Positions 38,233 to 48,113 of a DNA stretch of 64,000 nucleotides are shown one piece after another. The stretch covers positions 186,001 through 250,000 of the forward strand of contig NZ_JARYZI010000001.1 of assembly GCF_029914245.1 (NCBI RefSeq). The letters are read 5' to 3'. A model generated the notes under the pieces. The model saw only the letters and a program-made list of their open reading frames with translations, made no database searches and was not told the DNA's origin. Made by a program: the position numbers and the translations under genes. Each line of letters begins with the position of its first letter. Within the stretch, counting starts at the first letter, position 1. Origin of the DNA: Fusibacter bizertensis. Lineage in GTDB: Bacteria; Bacillota; Clostridia; Peptostreptococcales; Acidaminobacteraceae.

Positions 38233-39339
38233 TTAATCGTCATTTTTATGTGTTCTTTTTATAGTTGATTTTGAAATATTCAGCATAATACCTATTGAAC
38301 CTAACAGAATGGATATACTGGTACCACCATAGCTAATAAAAGGTAGAGAAACACCTGTTGCTGGCATTGATGAAGTGGCAACTGCATAATTCATTAGTAT
38401 TTGAAGTCCGAGCATCGTAGAAATCCCCGTTGCAAGCAGCGTCGAAAAAATGTCAGGAGCATTCATTGCAATTTTAACACAACGATAAAGCAATATCAAA
38501 AACAATATTAGAAGTCCAACTGTACCAATCAAACCCAATTCTTCTCCAACAGTCGCTAGAATGAAGTCATTTTGTGGTTCTGGAATATATAATTTATTTT
38601 GAGTACTCATACCTATACCAACGCCAAAAATACCACCGGTTCCAAGCGCATATAGTGAGTTAATCACTTGCCATGATTCATCATTTTTATATTTAAAAGG
38701 GTCTAAAAAGGCAATCATCCTGTTAAGACGATATGGTGCATTATGCACCAATAACCAACCTATAAAACCACCTGCAGCACCGAATAATAGAACATAAATC
38801 CAGCGCAAGCCAGCAACAAAGAGCATAACTGCCATCACACCTGCCAATATAACCGCTGTACTCATATTTGGCTGTTTCATAATCAGTAGCACTACTGAAG
38901 CAATGATTAACACATAAACCCCAAGAATCTTAGGTTGATTAAGTTTGGTATAATTTTTTTCTAAACTAAAAGCAAAGAACATAATCAATCCAATTTTTGC
39001 AACTTCAGCAGGTTGAAACCTTTGTCCCGCTACTGTGATCCATCTTCTTGCATCATTAACCACTGTTCCCTTAAACAAAACATATATAAGTAAGAACATA
39101 CTTAGAAAAAATAATGGAATTGCAAACTTTCGATAGACTTTATAATCAACAGCTGATGCAACTAACATTGCAAACACACCTAGTATGATAAAGCTAAGGT
39201 CTGCTGTGAAAAAGTGCATCTTATTCTGCATCTTGTCAATAGCAAAATAGTAGCTAGAACTAAATACCATTAACAGCCCAAACGAAACCAAGATTAATGT
39301 AATCACAAGCAATGGATAATCCATTTTATTTTGTTTCAT
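38233..39339 (-). CDS. ftsW: SEDS family septal glycosyltransferase FtsW/SpoVE
   Basis: Peptidoglycan polymerase of the SEDS family working with a class B PBP. The 368-residue protein has about ten membrane helices and the signatures GTVVNDARRWI, FQPAEVAKIGLIMFFA, MKQPNMSTAVIL, PEPQNDFILATVGEELG and LPFISYGGTS. It sits between murD and murG, where SpoVE-type genes sit in Bacillus and Clostridia. I cannot tell from sequence whether it serves vegetative division or sporulation; the absence of other sporulation genes here favours division. Confidence 0.94.
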   Translation of the reverse strand: MKQNKMDYPLLVITLILVSFGLLMVFSSSYYFAIDKMQNKMHFFTADLSFIILGVFAMLVASAVDYKVYRKFAIPLFFLSMFLLIYVLFKGTVVNDARRWITVAGQRFQPAEVAKIGLIMFFAFSLEKNYTKLNQPKILGVYVLIIASVVLLIMKQPNMSTAVILAGVMAVMLFVAGLRWIYVLLFGAAGGFIGWLLVHNAPYRLNRMIAFLDPFKYKNDESWQVINSLYALGTGGIFGVGIGMSTQNKLYIPEPQNDFILATVGEELGLIGTVGLLILFLILLYRCVKIAMNAPDIFSTLLATGISTMLGLQILMNYAVATSSMPATGVSLPFISYGGTSISILLGSIGIMLNISKSTIKRTHKNDD

Positions 39340-39356
39340 AATTCCCCCATCAGATC

Positions 39357-40712
39357 CTAAACCTCATAGTTATGAACACATTTTTTAAAGTGTTCACCGC
39401 GTTTTTCAAAATTTGCATACATCCCCCAGCTTGCACAAGCTGGTGATAGCAATACCGCATCGCCACTAACAGCATTTTCATATGCAAAAGCAACTGCTTC
39501 TTCCATATTTTCTACAAAAACAATTTGATCGTATCCCTTAGCCCTTGCAGCAAATGCAAATTTATCTTTGGTAGCACCCATTAAGATCAGTTTTTTTATT
39601 TTACCATTGAACACATCAAAAATTGGTGCGAAATCACTTTCTTTGTCGTAACCACCTGCGATTAAAAAAGTAGGTGAAGTCATAGCATCTACTGCACATA
39701 TTGTAGAATCTGGATTCGTTCCTTTTGAATCATTATAATATTTAACACCATTAATTTCAGCAGTGAACTCAATTCTATGTGCTACACCTTTAAAACTGAT
39801 AAGCCCCTGAGCGATAACATCAACAGGAATTCCAGCTAGTCGACAAATCAATGCAGCTGCAAGTGCATTTTCTTCGTTGTGACGACCAAATATCAGCATT
39901 TCATCTATCGGACAAACCGTTTCGATCTGTTCATTACAATTTAATTTAATCAGGCCCTCTTGAATAAATGCACTTTGACCTTCAGTTATTTCTCTGCTGA
40001 AATAATGTACTTTCCCTTTTGAATGAACAGATAATGCTCGTGTTAGTACATCATCATAGTTTAGGATTAAATGGTCTTGTGTAGTTTGATTTTCAAAAAT
40101 TCGCATTTTAGCCTCAATATAGCCATCCATCGTCTTATGCCTATTGAGATGATCCGGTTTCAAATTCAAAATCGCAGCGATTTTAGCTCTGAAATCAACT
40201 ATTGTTTCAAGCTGAAAACTGCTGACTTCTGTAACCATAGTAGTCTCACCATCAGATTCAAGAGCTTTGGAAACTGCTGGCAAACCAATGTTTCCTACAA
40301 CAAAGTGTTTTCTACTAGATAAATCAAATATCTCGCCAGTTAAAGCTGTCGTTGTAGTTTTGCCATTGGTTCCGGTAATACCTATGAAACTTCCTTTAGA
40401 AAGTTGATATGCAAGTTCAATCTCACCTATTATCTTTACACCAGCAGCTTTCATCTGTGTAACAAAAGGTAAATCAAGTGGTACTCCTGGGCTCATCACA
40501 GCATATTCAAAACGTTCAAGATCAGTAGGATGACTTCCTAAAATAGCCGCTTTGATATATGGTTTGACTTCTGAATAAAGCTCACTTAATTCTTCAACTG
40601 ATTTTATATCCGTTATGGTAGCATTTGCACCCACATCATTTAATGCAATAATCGCAGAAACGCCTGACTTTGCCAAACCAACAACCAATACTTCTACACC
40701 TTTAAAATTCAT
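39357..40712 (-). CDS. murD: UDP-N-acetylmuramoylalanine--D-glutamate ligase
   Basis: Adds D-Glu to UDP-MurNAc-L-Ala. ATP-binding GITGTNGKTTTTALTG lies near residue 113, with NLKPDHLNRHKTMDGYIEAK and YNDSKGTNPDST following, all typical of MurD. The 451-residue length is normal. It directly follows mraY. The ligases for the preceding and following steps (murC, murE, murF) are not in this cluster and must be elsewhere. Confidence 0.96.
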   Translation of the reverse strand: MNFKGVEVLVVGLAKSGVSAIIALNDVGANATITDIKSVEELSELYSEVKPYIKAAILGSHPTDLERFEYAVMSPGVPLDLPFVTQMKAAGVKIIGEIELAYQLSKGSFIGITGTNGKTTTTALTGEIFDLSSRKHFVVGNIGLPAVSKALESDGETTMVTEVSSFQLETIVDFRAKIAAILNLKPDHLNRHKTMDGYIEAKMRIFENQTTQDHLILNYDDVLTRALSVHSKGKVHYFSREITEGQSAFIQEGLIKLNCNEQIETVCPIDEMLIFGRHNEENALAAALICRLAGIPVDVIAQGLISFKGVAHRIEFTAEINGVKYYNDSKGTNPDSTICAVDAMTSPTFLIAGGYDKESDFAPIFDVFNGKIKKLILMGATKDKFAFAARAKGYDQIVFVENMEEAVAFAYENAVSGDAVLLSPACASWGMYANFEKRGEHFKKCVHNYEV

Positions 40713-40738
40713 ACAGCCCCCTAGTAGGATTTATTATC

Positions 40739-41707
40739 TTATATATAAATAAAGTAACTTAACAGACACATTAAAATTGTCAACACTGAGAATCGAGTCA
40801 CGATCTTTACTTCATTCCATCCAATCATTTCAAAATGATGATGAATCGGCGCCATTTTAAAGACTCTTTTTTTAGTTTTCTTGTAAACACCGACCTGTAT
40901 CATAACAGATAAAGTCTCGATAAAGTAAATCAAACCAAATAAAGGGATAAATAAAGGCATCTTTAAAAGAACTGCCATTGCACCCACATAGCCACCAAGA
41001 GCAAGTGAACCCGTATCCCCCATAAAGACTTTTGCTGGATACCAGTTAAACTTTAGATAGGCGATCAAGCCACCCAACATACCCGCAGATAAATAGATGA
41101 CAATACTCTCATTTTGAACAAATCCCATGATCATAAAAAATACACTCACTATTGCTGTAATACTTGAAGCAAGGCCATCCAATCCATCTGTCAAATTAAC
41201 TGCGTTATCAATCGCTAAAAACATAATGAACAGTAAAGGTATATATAACCATCCGAGATCGACAACACCTGCTACAAACGGAATATGCGTATCAGTCCCC
41301 CATGCTAATGACAATAGCGCGAAAATGACTGAAAGTATACTTTGTAAGATGAATTTATGTTTTGCTCTTAATCCAAGGTTGTGCTTTTTAACTACCTTTA
41401 AGTAATCATCTAAATATCCCACTGCCCCAAAACAAAAAATCGCCATTGTGACATAAGCTACTTGTGGCACATCAAAAGTAAGCGTAAAGGATATTGGCAT
41501 TAAAAACGCTACAATGAATATTAAGCCTCCCATAGTTGGCGTTCCAGTTTTTTGCAGATGAGACTGTGGTCCCTCTTCTCTAATCGCTTGTCCAAACTTA
41601 AGTTTTGTAAGTCTTGGGATAATAATCGGGCCAAGTACAAGTCCTGCCACTCCACTTATAACGAAAAACATCATTGCATTTAGTATTGGATTTGAAAATA
41701 AATTCAT
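40739..41707 (-). CDS. mraY: Phospho-N-acetylmuramoyl-pentapeptide transferase MraY
   Basis: Transfers phospho-MurNAc-pentapeptide to undecaprenyl phosphate, giving lipid I. The 322-residue, ten-helix protein carries the Asp-rich FGAVGYLDDYLKV, the NAVNLTDGLDGLA signature, FNWYPAKVFMGDTGSLALGG and the MAPIHHHFE loop. All catalytic Asp residues are present. Confidence 0.97.
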   Translation of the reverse strand: MNLFSNPILNAMMFFVISGVAGLVLGPIIIPRLTKLKFGQAIREEGPQSHLQKTGTPTMGGLIFIVAFLMPISFTLTFDVPQVAYVTMAIFCFGAVGYLDDYLKVVKKHNLGLRAKHKFILQSILSVIFALLSLAWGTDTHIPFVAGVVDLGWLYIPLLFIMFLAIDNAVNLTDGLDGLASSITAIVSVFFMIMGFVQNESIVIYLSAGMLGGLIAYLKFNWYPAKVFMGDTGSLALGGYVGAMAVLLKMPLFIPLFGLIYFIETLSVMIQVGVYKKTKKRVFKMAPIHHHFEMIGWNEVKIVTRFSVLTILMCLLSYFIYI

Positions 41708-41802
41708 CTTACCTTTTCTCCTAGTTTTAAATTATATATTTTATTTTAAATCATATATTTTGTTATATCTTAACCAAATTTATGATGTCTTACTAGCTGC
41801 TA

Positions 41803-43743
41803 TTATTCCTCTACTGAAATAATCACTAAACTGTCTGAATCTACTTTTGTTCCTGCAGCGGGGTATTGATTCGTCACTGGAAGTGTATGATCTTCTACAC
41901 CAACTGGCGATGTAGAATATGCAAGTCCAAGTTTATCAAGTTTTTCAATGGCAGCTTCTAAAGTAAGTCCCATCAAACTTGGCACTTCAATGTTGTGTTC
42001 AATTTCAACATTAGGTACTATATTTTTGTACCTTAAAATATCTTGTAAGATGGCTTTAACCACTGGGGCAGCCACGATACTTCCGTAGAACTCATCTTTT
42101 GGCTCATCTACAACGACTAGTACAACATATTGTGGATCTTCAATAGGTGCAATTCCTACAAATGACAAAACAACGACTTCGCTTTCATAACCGTTTTCAG
42201 TATATTTTTCAGTTGTACCCGACTTGCCCCCAACTCTGATACCTTCAATATAAGCGTTTTTACCACCACCAGATTTCACTGCGCTTTCAAGTAAAATTCG
42301 CATATTATCTGAGGTTTCTTTAGATATCACTTGGGATAACACTTTGGGTTCAAATGTTTCTACTATAACTCCCTCTGAGGATTCAATTGAATTCACAAGC
42401 TGAGGCTCTATTAAATAACCACCATTTACTATTGTTGATATGATGCGAATTAATTGAATCATTGTGATGTTAAGTCCATGACCATATGACATCGTTGCAA
42501 GTTCAACTGGGCCAATTTTTTCTTTATCACGAACAAGTGAATTTCCCTCAGCAGGCAATGAAATTGCTGTCTTTTCAAACACACCAAATTTCTCTAAATA
42601 GTCATAGAGTGTATCAACTCCTATTTTTTGTCCAATCTCGATAAACGCAGGATTACATGAATTTACAAACGCTTGTGTCAATGTTTCAAGTCCGTGTCCC
42701 AAAGGATTTGCACAATTAAGTATCTGTCCACTAACATCTTTAGATCCCGTACAATAAAAAGTCGTATTAAAATCTATCAATTTTTCTTCTAGAGCTACAG
42801 CAGCAATCAAAGCTTTAAATGTAGAACCTGGTTCAAAAGTATCGCTGATAACATTATTTCGCCACCTGCTATTCCAATAGTTCATCCGTTCATCGTCTGA
42901 CATCGCTGCCCATGTTGCATCATCAATTGAATCATCAGGTGTTCTAGGATTGTTGAGATCAAAATCTGGTTTTGAAGCCATTGCTAAGATTTCACCTGTT
43001 TTAGGATCCATAACTATTGCAGAAACTGATTTGGCATCGTGTAACTCTAAAGCAGCTTCTAAGCGATCTTCAACAAAAAACTGAATGCTATTGTCTAAGG
43101 TCAATCTTAATGAGTCACCATTTTGGGGTGCTTTAAGTTCATCCTCACCATAAGCTAGCTGGCGACCATATACGTCTGTTGTAACATGAAGTAGTCCTGG
43201 CTCACCTATTAAAATGTCATTAAAATAATATTCTAATCCAGTAAGACCGACTCCATCAGTAGTAACATTCCCGATAACATGTGAAGCCAATGAGTTATAA
43301 GGGTAAAGCCTCTTCGTATCTTCGGTAACAGAAATTCCACGAATACCCTTGCTTTTTAATAATTCTTCTTCACTTTTAGTTATATTACTCACTAATTTAA
43401 CATTAGTCGATTGCGCATTAAGTAACTTTTCAATTATTGGCTCTGGTGCAATCTCAAGTGTTTCTGCTATTAAGTTTGCAGTTTCAGACTGCTTCGTAAT
43501 TTCTGAAGCCTGCGCCCAAACCGAATATGTTTTCACACTAAAAGCCAACTTGTCTCCATTTCGATCTAAAATAGCACCCCGCTGCGCAGGAATCGGTATA
43601 TTTTTATTTTGTTGTGCCTTAGCCATTTCAGAAAGCTCATCACTCCACACAACCTGTATGTATACTAGACGACCTACCAAAGCCAAAATCAACAAAGAAA
43701 CGATAAGATAAAAAAAGAAAAGTCGCTTTCTAAACACATTCAT
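41803..43743 (-). CDS. spoVD: Class B penicillin-binding protein FtsI/SpoVD with PASTA domain
   Basis: Septal transpeptidase of 646 residues. It has an N-terminal membrane helix (about 10-30), a dimerisation domain, then the catalytic domain with active-site EPGSTFKALIA (SxxK), the SCN motif in FVNSCNPAF, and KSGTT. A C-terminal PASTA domain (VPSLMGLTLEAAIEKLDKLG...) follows, as in SpoVD of Bacillus. The start at 43743 follows GGAGG. Single copy here: the usual ftsI/spoVD tandem is not seen, so this one probably serves division. Confidence 0.93.
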   Translation of the reverse strand: MNVFRKRLFFFYLIVSLLILALVGRLVYIQVVWSDELSEMAKAQQNKNIPIPAQRGAILDRNGDKLAFSVKTYSVWAQASEITKQSETANLIAETLEIAPEPIIEKLLNAQSTNVKLVSNITKSEEELLKSKGIRGISVTEDTKRLYPYNSLASHVIGNVTTDGVGLTGLEYYFNDILIGEPGLLHVTTDVYGRQLAYGEDELKAPQNGDSLRLTLDNSIQFFVEDRLEAALELHDAKSVSAIVMDPKTGEILAMASKPDFDLNNPRTPDDSIDDATWAAMSDDERMNYWNSRWRNNVISDTFEPGSTFKALIAAVALEEKLIDFNTTFYCTGSKDVSGQILNCANPLGHGLETLTQAFVNSCNPAFIEIGQKIGVDTLYDYLEKFGVFEKTAISLPAEGNSLVRDKEKIGPVELATMSYGHGLNITMIQLIRIISTIVNGGYLIEPQLVNSIESSEGVIVETFEPKVLSQVISKETSDNMRILLESAVKSGGGKNAYIEGIRVGGKSGTTEKYTENGYESEVVVLSFVGIAPIEDPQYVVLVVVDEPKDEFYGSIVAAPVVKAILQDILRYKNIVPNVEIEHNIEVPSLMGLTLEAAIEKLDKLGLAYSTSPVGVEDHTLPVTNQYPAAGTKVDSDSLVIISVEE

Positions 43744-43825
43744 AAATTGCCTCCAAATAATCACTAATACTATTATAGCGTACAGCAAGAAATTATCAAT
43801 TTAAACTCCACCTTAAAAATAGTGA

Positions 43826-43864
43826 AAACCCTAGACTACGGCAAAATAGCTAAGACTAGGGTTT
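43826..43864 (-). terminator. Hairpin between ftsL and spoVD
   Basis: AAACCCTAG/CTAGGGTTT stem, followed on the minus strand by TTTTCACTATTTTT. It lies inside the dcw cluster, so it may attenuate rather than stop transcription. The stem matches the one at 3934-3965. Confidence 0.55.
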
Positions 43865-43899
43865 ATAACTTTTATTAATATTTATGTCACGTATCGCTC

Positions 43900-44409
43900 T
43901 CAGTTCGAATTAAACAAAGCTGTAAACAATTGCTCGAATATTGGTTTTTTAGAAACAACTTGAACCGGTTCGGCATACAATTCTCCGCTTTGGTCCTTCA
44001 ACGCATAGTGATAATTCGCATCAATATATACCATTTGTTCTTGTGTAGGGTACACCATATTTAATTGCTCCATCGCAATTTTTTCAATGTTTTTCAGCTC
44101 AGTTTGATTTTCTATACTTGCACTAAGTTCTTCTATTTTCGCATTAAGAGATTTGATTTCTGACTTCAAATTAAATATGTCGTATTTCGCTTCGTTTACC
44201 ATTGAATTCTTATAGATATATGAGCTAAACAATCCGGCTATTATAAGCACTATCGCAATCGAAGCAAGCATATTTACGAAGTTTTGAAATGCAATTTTCT
44301 TCGCATTTTCCTTCTCCATACGCTTCTTACGAATACTCACAATTTTAGCGTGCTGTGAAACGTTGAATTGTTCAATTTCTTCATCATACAGTTCAACTAA
44401 AGCCGACAT
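43900..44409 (-). CDS. ftsL: Cell division protein FtsL
   Basis: Bitopic protein of 169 residues: a basic cytoplasmic region of about 50 residues, a membrane helix at about 47-67, then a leucine-zipper-like coiled coil (FNLKSEIKSLNAKIEELSAS...) ending in the LNMVYPTQEQMVYI motif common to FtsL proteins. It activates septal synthesis with FtsQ and DivIC. Identification rests on topology and its place between rsmH and spoVD, since FtsL sequences are poorly conserved. Confidence 0.85.
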   Translation of the reverse strand: MSALVELYDEEIEQFNVSQHAKIVSIRKKRMEKENAKKIAFQNFVNMLASIAIVLIIAGLFSSYIYKNSMVNEAKYDIFNLKSEIKSLNAKIEELSASIENQTELKNIEKIAMEQLNMVYPTQEQMVYIDANYHYALKDQSGELYAEPVQVVSKKPIFEQLFTALFNSN

Positions 44410-44426
44410 AGGTAACCCCCACTAAT

Positions 44427-45359
44427 CTATTTTTTCTCTGCAACCCTTAATTTTGCACTTCTTGCTCTTGGATTTGATTCAACCTCTTGGTCAGAAGGTA
44501 AAATTGGTTTTTTGGTTATAATCTTAACAACTGGTTTTCCCCCACAAATACATACCGGAAACTCAGGTGGACAAGTACAGCCTTGTGCAAGCTTTTTAAA
44601 TGCATTTTTCACAATTCTATCTTCTAAAGAATGGAATGTGATGATCGCAATCCTGCCGCCCTTATTCATACTTGCTACTGCAGCTTCTATGGTCTGCTCT
44701 ATAATTTTGAGCTCATTGTTAACTTCTATTCTAATTGCTTGGAATGTCCTTTTAGCAGGATGTGGTCCATCTTTTCTCGCTCCCGCTGGAATTGCTTTTT
44801 TAATAACATCCACAAGTTCAAAAGTTGTCTCTATAGGTTTACTTGCTCTCTCTTCAATAATGAATTTGGCTATTCTATTAGCCCAGTTTTCTTCACCATA
44901 ATCAGAAATAACACCTGTAAGTTGCTGTTCAGTATAACTGTTCACTACATCATATGCAGTAAATGCATCGCTTTGATTCATACGCATATCTAGTTTTCCA
45001 TCATTCATATAAGAAAAACCACGTTCTGCTTCATCTAGTTGAAACGAAGATACCCCTAAGTCTAGTAACAAGCCATCAATTTTAGGAATTTCCAAATCTG
45101 CTAAGACTTGTGTAATCTTAGAAAAATTACTATGATATGGTATAAATTTACCTTCAAATATTTTGAGTTTCTCTGTTGCAGCACTTAACGCATCAGTATC
45201 TTGATCTACGCCAATCAACTTACCTTTATCTAAGAGTTGTAAAATCTTGAAAGAGTGTCCTCCTCCGCCAAGTGTTCCATCTACATATATGCCGTTTGGC
45301 TTAATGTTCAATCCTTCAATACATTCTTTTAACAATACACTTACATGATTAAAGCTCAT
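44427..45359 (-). CDS. rsmH: 16S rRNA (cytosine1402-N4)-methyltransferase RsmH
   Basis: Methylates C1402 of 16S rRNA with S-adenosylmethionine. The 310-residue protein has [13 protein letters not shown], the SAM motif [35 protein letters not shown] and the C-terminal [14 protein letters not shown]. It follows mraZ by 11 bp in the standard dcw order. Confidence 0.97.
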   Translation of the reverse strand: MSFNHVSVLLKECIEGLNIKPNGIYVDGTLGGGGHSFKILQLLDKGKLIGVDQDTDALSAATEKLKIFEGKFIPYHSNFSKITQVLADLEIPKIDGLLLDLGVSSFQLDEAERGFSYMNDGKLDMRMNQSDAFTAYDVVNSYTEQQLTGVISDYGEENWANRIAKFIIEERASKPIETTFELVDVIKKAIPAGARKDGPHPAKRTFQAIRIEVNNELKIIEQTIEAAVASMNKGGRIAIITFHSLEDRIVKNAFKKLAQGCTCPPEFPVCICGGKPVVKIITKKPILPSDQEVESNPRARSAKLRVAEKK

Positions 45360-45370
45360 ATCTTCTCCTT

Positions 45371-45808
45371 CTAGAATCTAATGCCCAAGGCTTCCATATC
45401 CTCTGCAAGATCGTCCATATTAGCTGTCATGAAGTCATTGTAAGACTCCCACGTTGTGGCATCCCAGATCTCGATTCTTGATCCAGCACCGTTGACATAA
45501 ACATCTTTCTCAATATTGGCATGTGTTCTCAGTGTCTGTGGTAACAATATACGTCCCTGCTTATCAAGTTCACACTCTGTTGCACCTGCAAAGAAAGATC
45601 TTGCAAAAGCACGTGCGTTCTTATTAGACAATGGGAGTTCTTTTAGTTTTTCTTCAAAGATTGACCACTCTTCCATTGAAAAAACAAAAAGGCAATGATC
45701 TAAGCCTTTAGTGATATAGAAACTATCGCCAAGCTTTTCTCTAAATTTAGAGGGTATGCTCAGTCTATTTTTTGCATCTACTGCATGTTTAAATTCTCCT
45801 GTAAACAT
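45371..45808 (-). CDS. mraZ: Transcriptional regulator MraZ
   Basis: DNA-binding protein of the AbrB-like fold that regulates its own dcw operon. The 145-residue product has two SpoVT/AbrB-like repeats: [22 protein letters not shown] and [20 protein letters not shown]. The start at 45808 follows GTGGGG; 22 further upstream codons in frame run through the operator repeats and are not protein-like. Three 10-bp direct repeats lie 43-70 bp upstream and probably bind MraZ. Confidence 0.95.
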   Translation of the reverse strand: MFTGEFKHAVDAKNRLSIPSKFREKLGDSFYITKGLDHCLFVFSMEEWSIFEEKLKELPLSNKNARAFARSFFAGATECELDKQGRILLPQTLRTHANIEKDVYVNGAGSRIEIWDATTWESYNDFMTANMDDLAEDMEALGIRF

Positions 45809-45850
45809 AGCCCCACTCACCCGTGTTTTTTTAACGTATGGTCTTTCTAC

Positions 45851-45877
45851 CCACTTTATAACACTTTCTACCACTTA
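45851..45877 (-). promoter_or_regulatory. MraZ-box-like direct repeats upstream of mraZ
   Basis: On the minus strand AAGTGG, AAGTGT and AAGTGG occur at exact 10-bp spacing, with TATAAA (a possible -10 box) between the second and third. MraZ is known to bind short GTG-containing repeats of 10-bp period in front of its own operon. Confidence 0.7.
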
Positions 45878-45923
45878 CTAATCTAATTTTAATATTTTTT
45901 AATATTAAAAGCAACAAAAAAAA

Positions 45924-45946
45924 CGACTTTATTATAAATAAAGTCG
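45924..45946 (-). terminator. Terminator of the M16-lgt operon
   Basis: Perfect 10-bp stem CGACTTTATT/AATAAAGTCG with a 3-nt loop, followed on the minus strand by eight T. It separates lgt from the dcw cluster. Confidence 0.9.
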
Positions 45947-46046
45947 CATTTCACAGGTTATTAGGGCGCTAGTCCTACTCTTTTATACATATTTCGTATT
46001 TTTAATAACTATCTATCAAAACTTTCTCTCTTACTTAAAGTTGGTT

Positions 46047-46814
46047 TTAGTCATTTTGACTTTCAACCGTTGTTTCTTTGATCTTCCACCAGCCTTTTTT
46101 TCTTGCCAGATAGATAAATGCAGCACCAAGTAAAACTGATACTAAACTCACAACTTGTGCAATTCTAAGTGGACCCATCATCAAACTATCTGTTCTTAAT
46201 CCCTCAACAAAGAACCTGCCAACAGAATATAACATCAAGTATTTAACAAAATGTTCACCGTAGAATTTTCTTTTCTTAAATGTAAACACCAATATCCCAA
46301 AAACTAATACATTCCAAAGTGATTCATATAGAAAAGTGGGATGCACTTTTACGCCATTCACCATAATCCCCCAAGGTAGATCAGTTGGTCCACCATGCGC
46401 CTCTTGGTTGATAAAGTTTCCCCACCTACCAATAGCTTGACCGAGTATCAATGGCATAGCGACCATGTCAGCCAAATCACCAAAATTCAGCTTCTTCACT
46501 TTACATACAACATAACCACCGAGCAATCCACCTATGATTCCACCGTGAATTGCAAGTCCACCTTCTCTAAATGCTAAAATTTGATTTAGATGCTGTGAAT
46601 AATATGACCATTCAAAAGCAACATAATAAAGTCTAGCAAATACAATAGCTGATGGCAAAACTACAAGTACTAGATCTAAAATATCATCTTCTTTGTAGCC
46701 GTATTTTTTACCTACTTTCATCAAGATCAAAGCACCTATAAACATAGCTGAAGCAATGATGATACCATACCAAGCGATCTGTATTCCAAAAATTTCAAAT
46801 GCATATCTGTCCAT
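46047..46814 (-). CDS. lgt: Prolipoprotein diacylglyceryl transferase
   Basis: Attaches diacylglycerol to the lipobox Cys of prolipoproteins. The 255-residue membrane protein has about seven helices and the Lgt signature GRWGNFINQEAHGGPTD, with the conserved WSYYSQH.../GGLAIHGGIIGG region and YSVGRFFVEGLRTD near the end. Its start codon directly abuts the stop of the M16 peptidase gene, so the two are translated from one transcript. Confidence 0.96.
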   Translation of the reverse strand: MDRYAFEIFGIQIAWYGIIIASAMFIGALILMKVGKKYGYKEDDILDLVLVVLPSAIVFARLYYVAFEWSYYSQHLNQILAFREGGLAIHGGIIGGLLGGYVVCKVKKLNFGDLADMVAMPLILGQAIGRWGNFINQEAHGGPTDLPWGIMVNGVKVHPTFLYESLWNVLVFGILVFTFKKRKFYGEHFVKYLMLYSVGRFFVEGLRTDSLMMGPLRIAQVVSLVSVLLGAAFIYLARKKGWWKIKETTVESQND

Positions 46815-48113
46815 TTAGTTCTCCTTTAAAGCTGTTTTTTGCATCGTAGAAACGACATGGTTTTCTACATCAAAAAAGACATTGATAATCTGGTTTATTT
46901 GTTCAAATGTCACTGCTTTATAAGCTTCCATCTGTTTGAACAAATCATTTCCTCTCATAATTGAATGTGTTAAATTCCCCGCGATTGATTGAAGTGAATT
47001 AAATGACGAAACTGTTCTGCCCAATATTTTACGTTTGATCCGAATAAAGTCGGTTTCATCGAAACCAATTTCTAAGCAACGTCTTACTTCTGATAATATC
47101 GCTTGATAGAGTTCTTCTATATGATCAGTCTCATTGCCAATAATTACAAAGGCATGTCCGTCGCCAAGCTGCAAATCAAAATCAAAATGCTCAGTTACTA
47201 AACCCTTTTCATAGCAATCTAAGAAAAAGCGACTACTTCTACCAAACATCATATCAAGTGCAAGTTTAAGTGCAGCCTGTTTGTCTTCTTTATTTTCTTT
47301 AAAAAGTACAGGATTTCCTTTGAAACCAACTGCGATCATACCTTTAGATATATCTTTTTTGATGTCAAAACGCTTTTTGTGAATTTCATAAGGTTCTTCT
47401 GGTAAAATCAACTCTGGTTTATTGGGATTTTGTTTATATGACGGCGATAGCAAATCGTCAACCAAAGAAAGTATTTTATCTATCTCAATATCACCGTATA
47501 AGAACAAACTCATATTACCTGGTGTGTAAAAATGATGATAGCATGACAGGATTGTTTCTTTGGTCAAATCTCCGATGCTTTCAACAGTTCCAGCAATTTC
47601 AGATTTTACAGGATGGATATGAAATAAGCCCTCATAAAGGTTATTATAAAGTTCCCATGTTGGTTCATCCATATACATCAAGATTTCTTGTGCAATTACT
47701 TCTTTTTCTTTCGCTACGGAATCATCTGTGATATCAGTACTTTGAACCATATCGAGCAACAATTTGAGACACGGTTCAAAATTTTCAACTGTATCAAAAT
47801 GGTATACGGTTGATGTTGCACTGGTATAAGCGTTTAGGTTTGCTCCTAACTCTTCAAATTTTTCGAAATTGCTTTTTTGGCGATCTTCAAAAATCTGATG
47901 TTCTAAAAAATGTGCAGTTCCTAGAGGGACATGGATTTTTTCCCCCTCTAGCATATAATCGTTATACAGTCCGCCATATTGTGTTGCGAAAAAGGCATAC
48001 TTTTTAGCAAAATGTTTTTTTGGCAGTATATATACATTTAAACCTGATGACAGTGTCGCTTGATGAACCACTTCACCCATGTACTCAGTTTGCTTTGTTT
48101 TGTATTTAGGCAT
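46815..48113 (-). CDS. M16 family metallopeptidase, active-site copy (YmfH-like)
   Basis: Zinc peptidase of 432 residues with the inverted zinc motif HxxEH in GTAHFLEHQIFED and the distal Glu in AKEKEVIAQEI. The start at 48113 follows AAGGAGGA and overlaps the upstream partner by 8 bp. It pairs with the inactive M16 protein encoded just before it, as YmfF/YmfH do in Bacillus; such pairs are expected to form one proteolytic chamber. The substrate is unknown. Linkage to lgt suggests a possible link with lipoprotein or signal-peptide processing, which is inference. Confidence 0.88.
   Translation of the reverse strand: MPKYKTKQTEYMGEVVHQATLSSGLNVYILPKKHFAKKYAFFATQYGGLYNDYMLEGEKIHVPLGTAHFLEHQIFEDRQKSNFEKFEELGANLNAYTSATSTVYHFDTVENFEPCLKLLLDMVQSTDITDDSVAKEKEVIAQEILMYMDEPTWELYNNLYEGLFHIHPVKSEIAGTVESIGDLTKETILSCYHHFYTPGNMSLFLYGDIEIDKILSLVDDLLSPSYKQNPNKPELILPEEPYEIHKKRFDIKKDISKGMIAVGFKGNPVLFKENKEDKQAALKLALDMMFGRSSRFFLDCYEKGLVTEHFDFDLQLGDGHAFVIIGNETDHIEELYQAILSEVRRCLEIGFDETDFIRIKRKILGRTVSSFNSLQSIAGNLTHSIMRGNDLFKQMEAYKAVTFEQINQIINVFFDVENHVVSTMQKTALKEN

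Noticed and set aside
44512-44993. Long open frames antisense to rsmH, and similar frames opposite ileS, ftsI and hsdR
   Set aside because: They lack ribosome binding sites and protein-like composition and lie wholly inside well-identified genes on the other strand.
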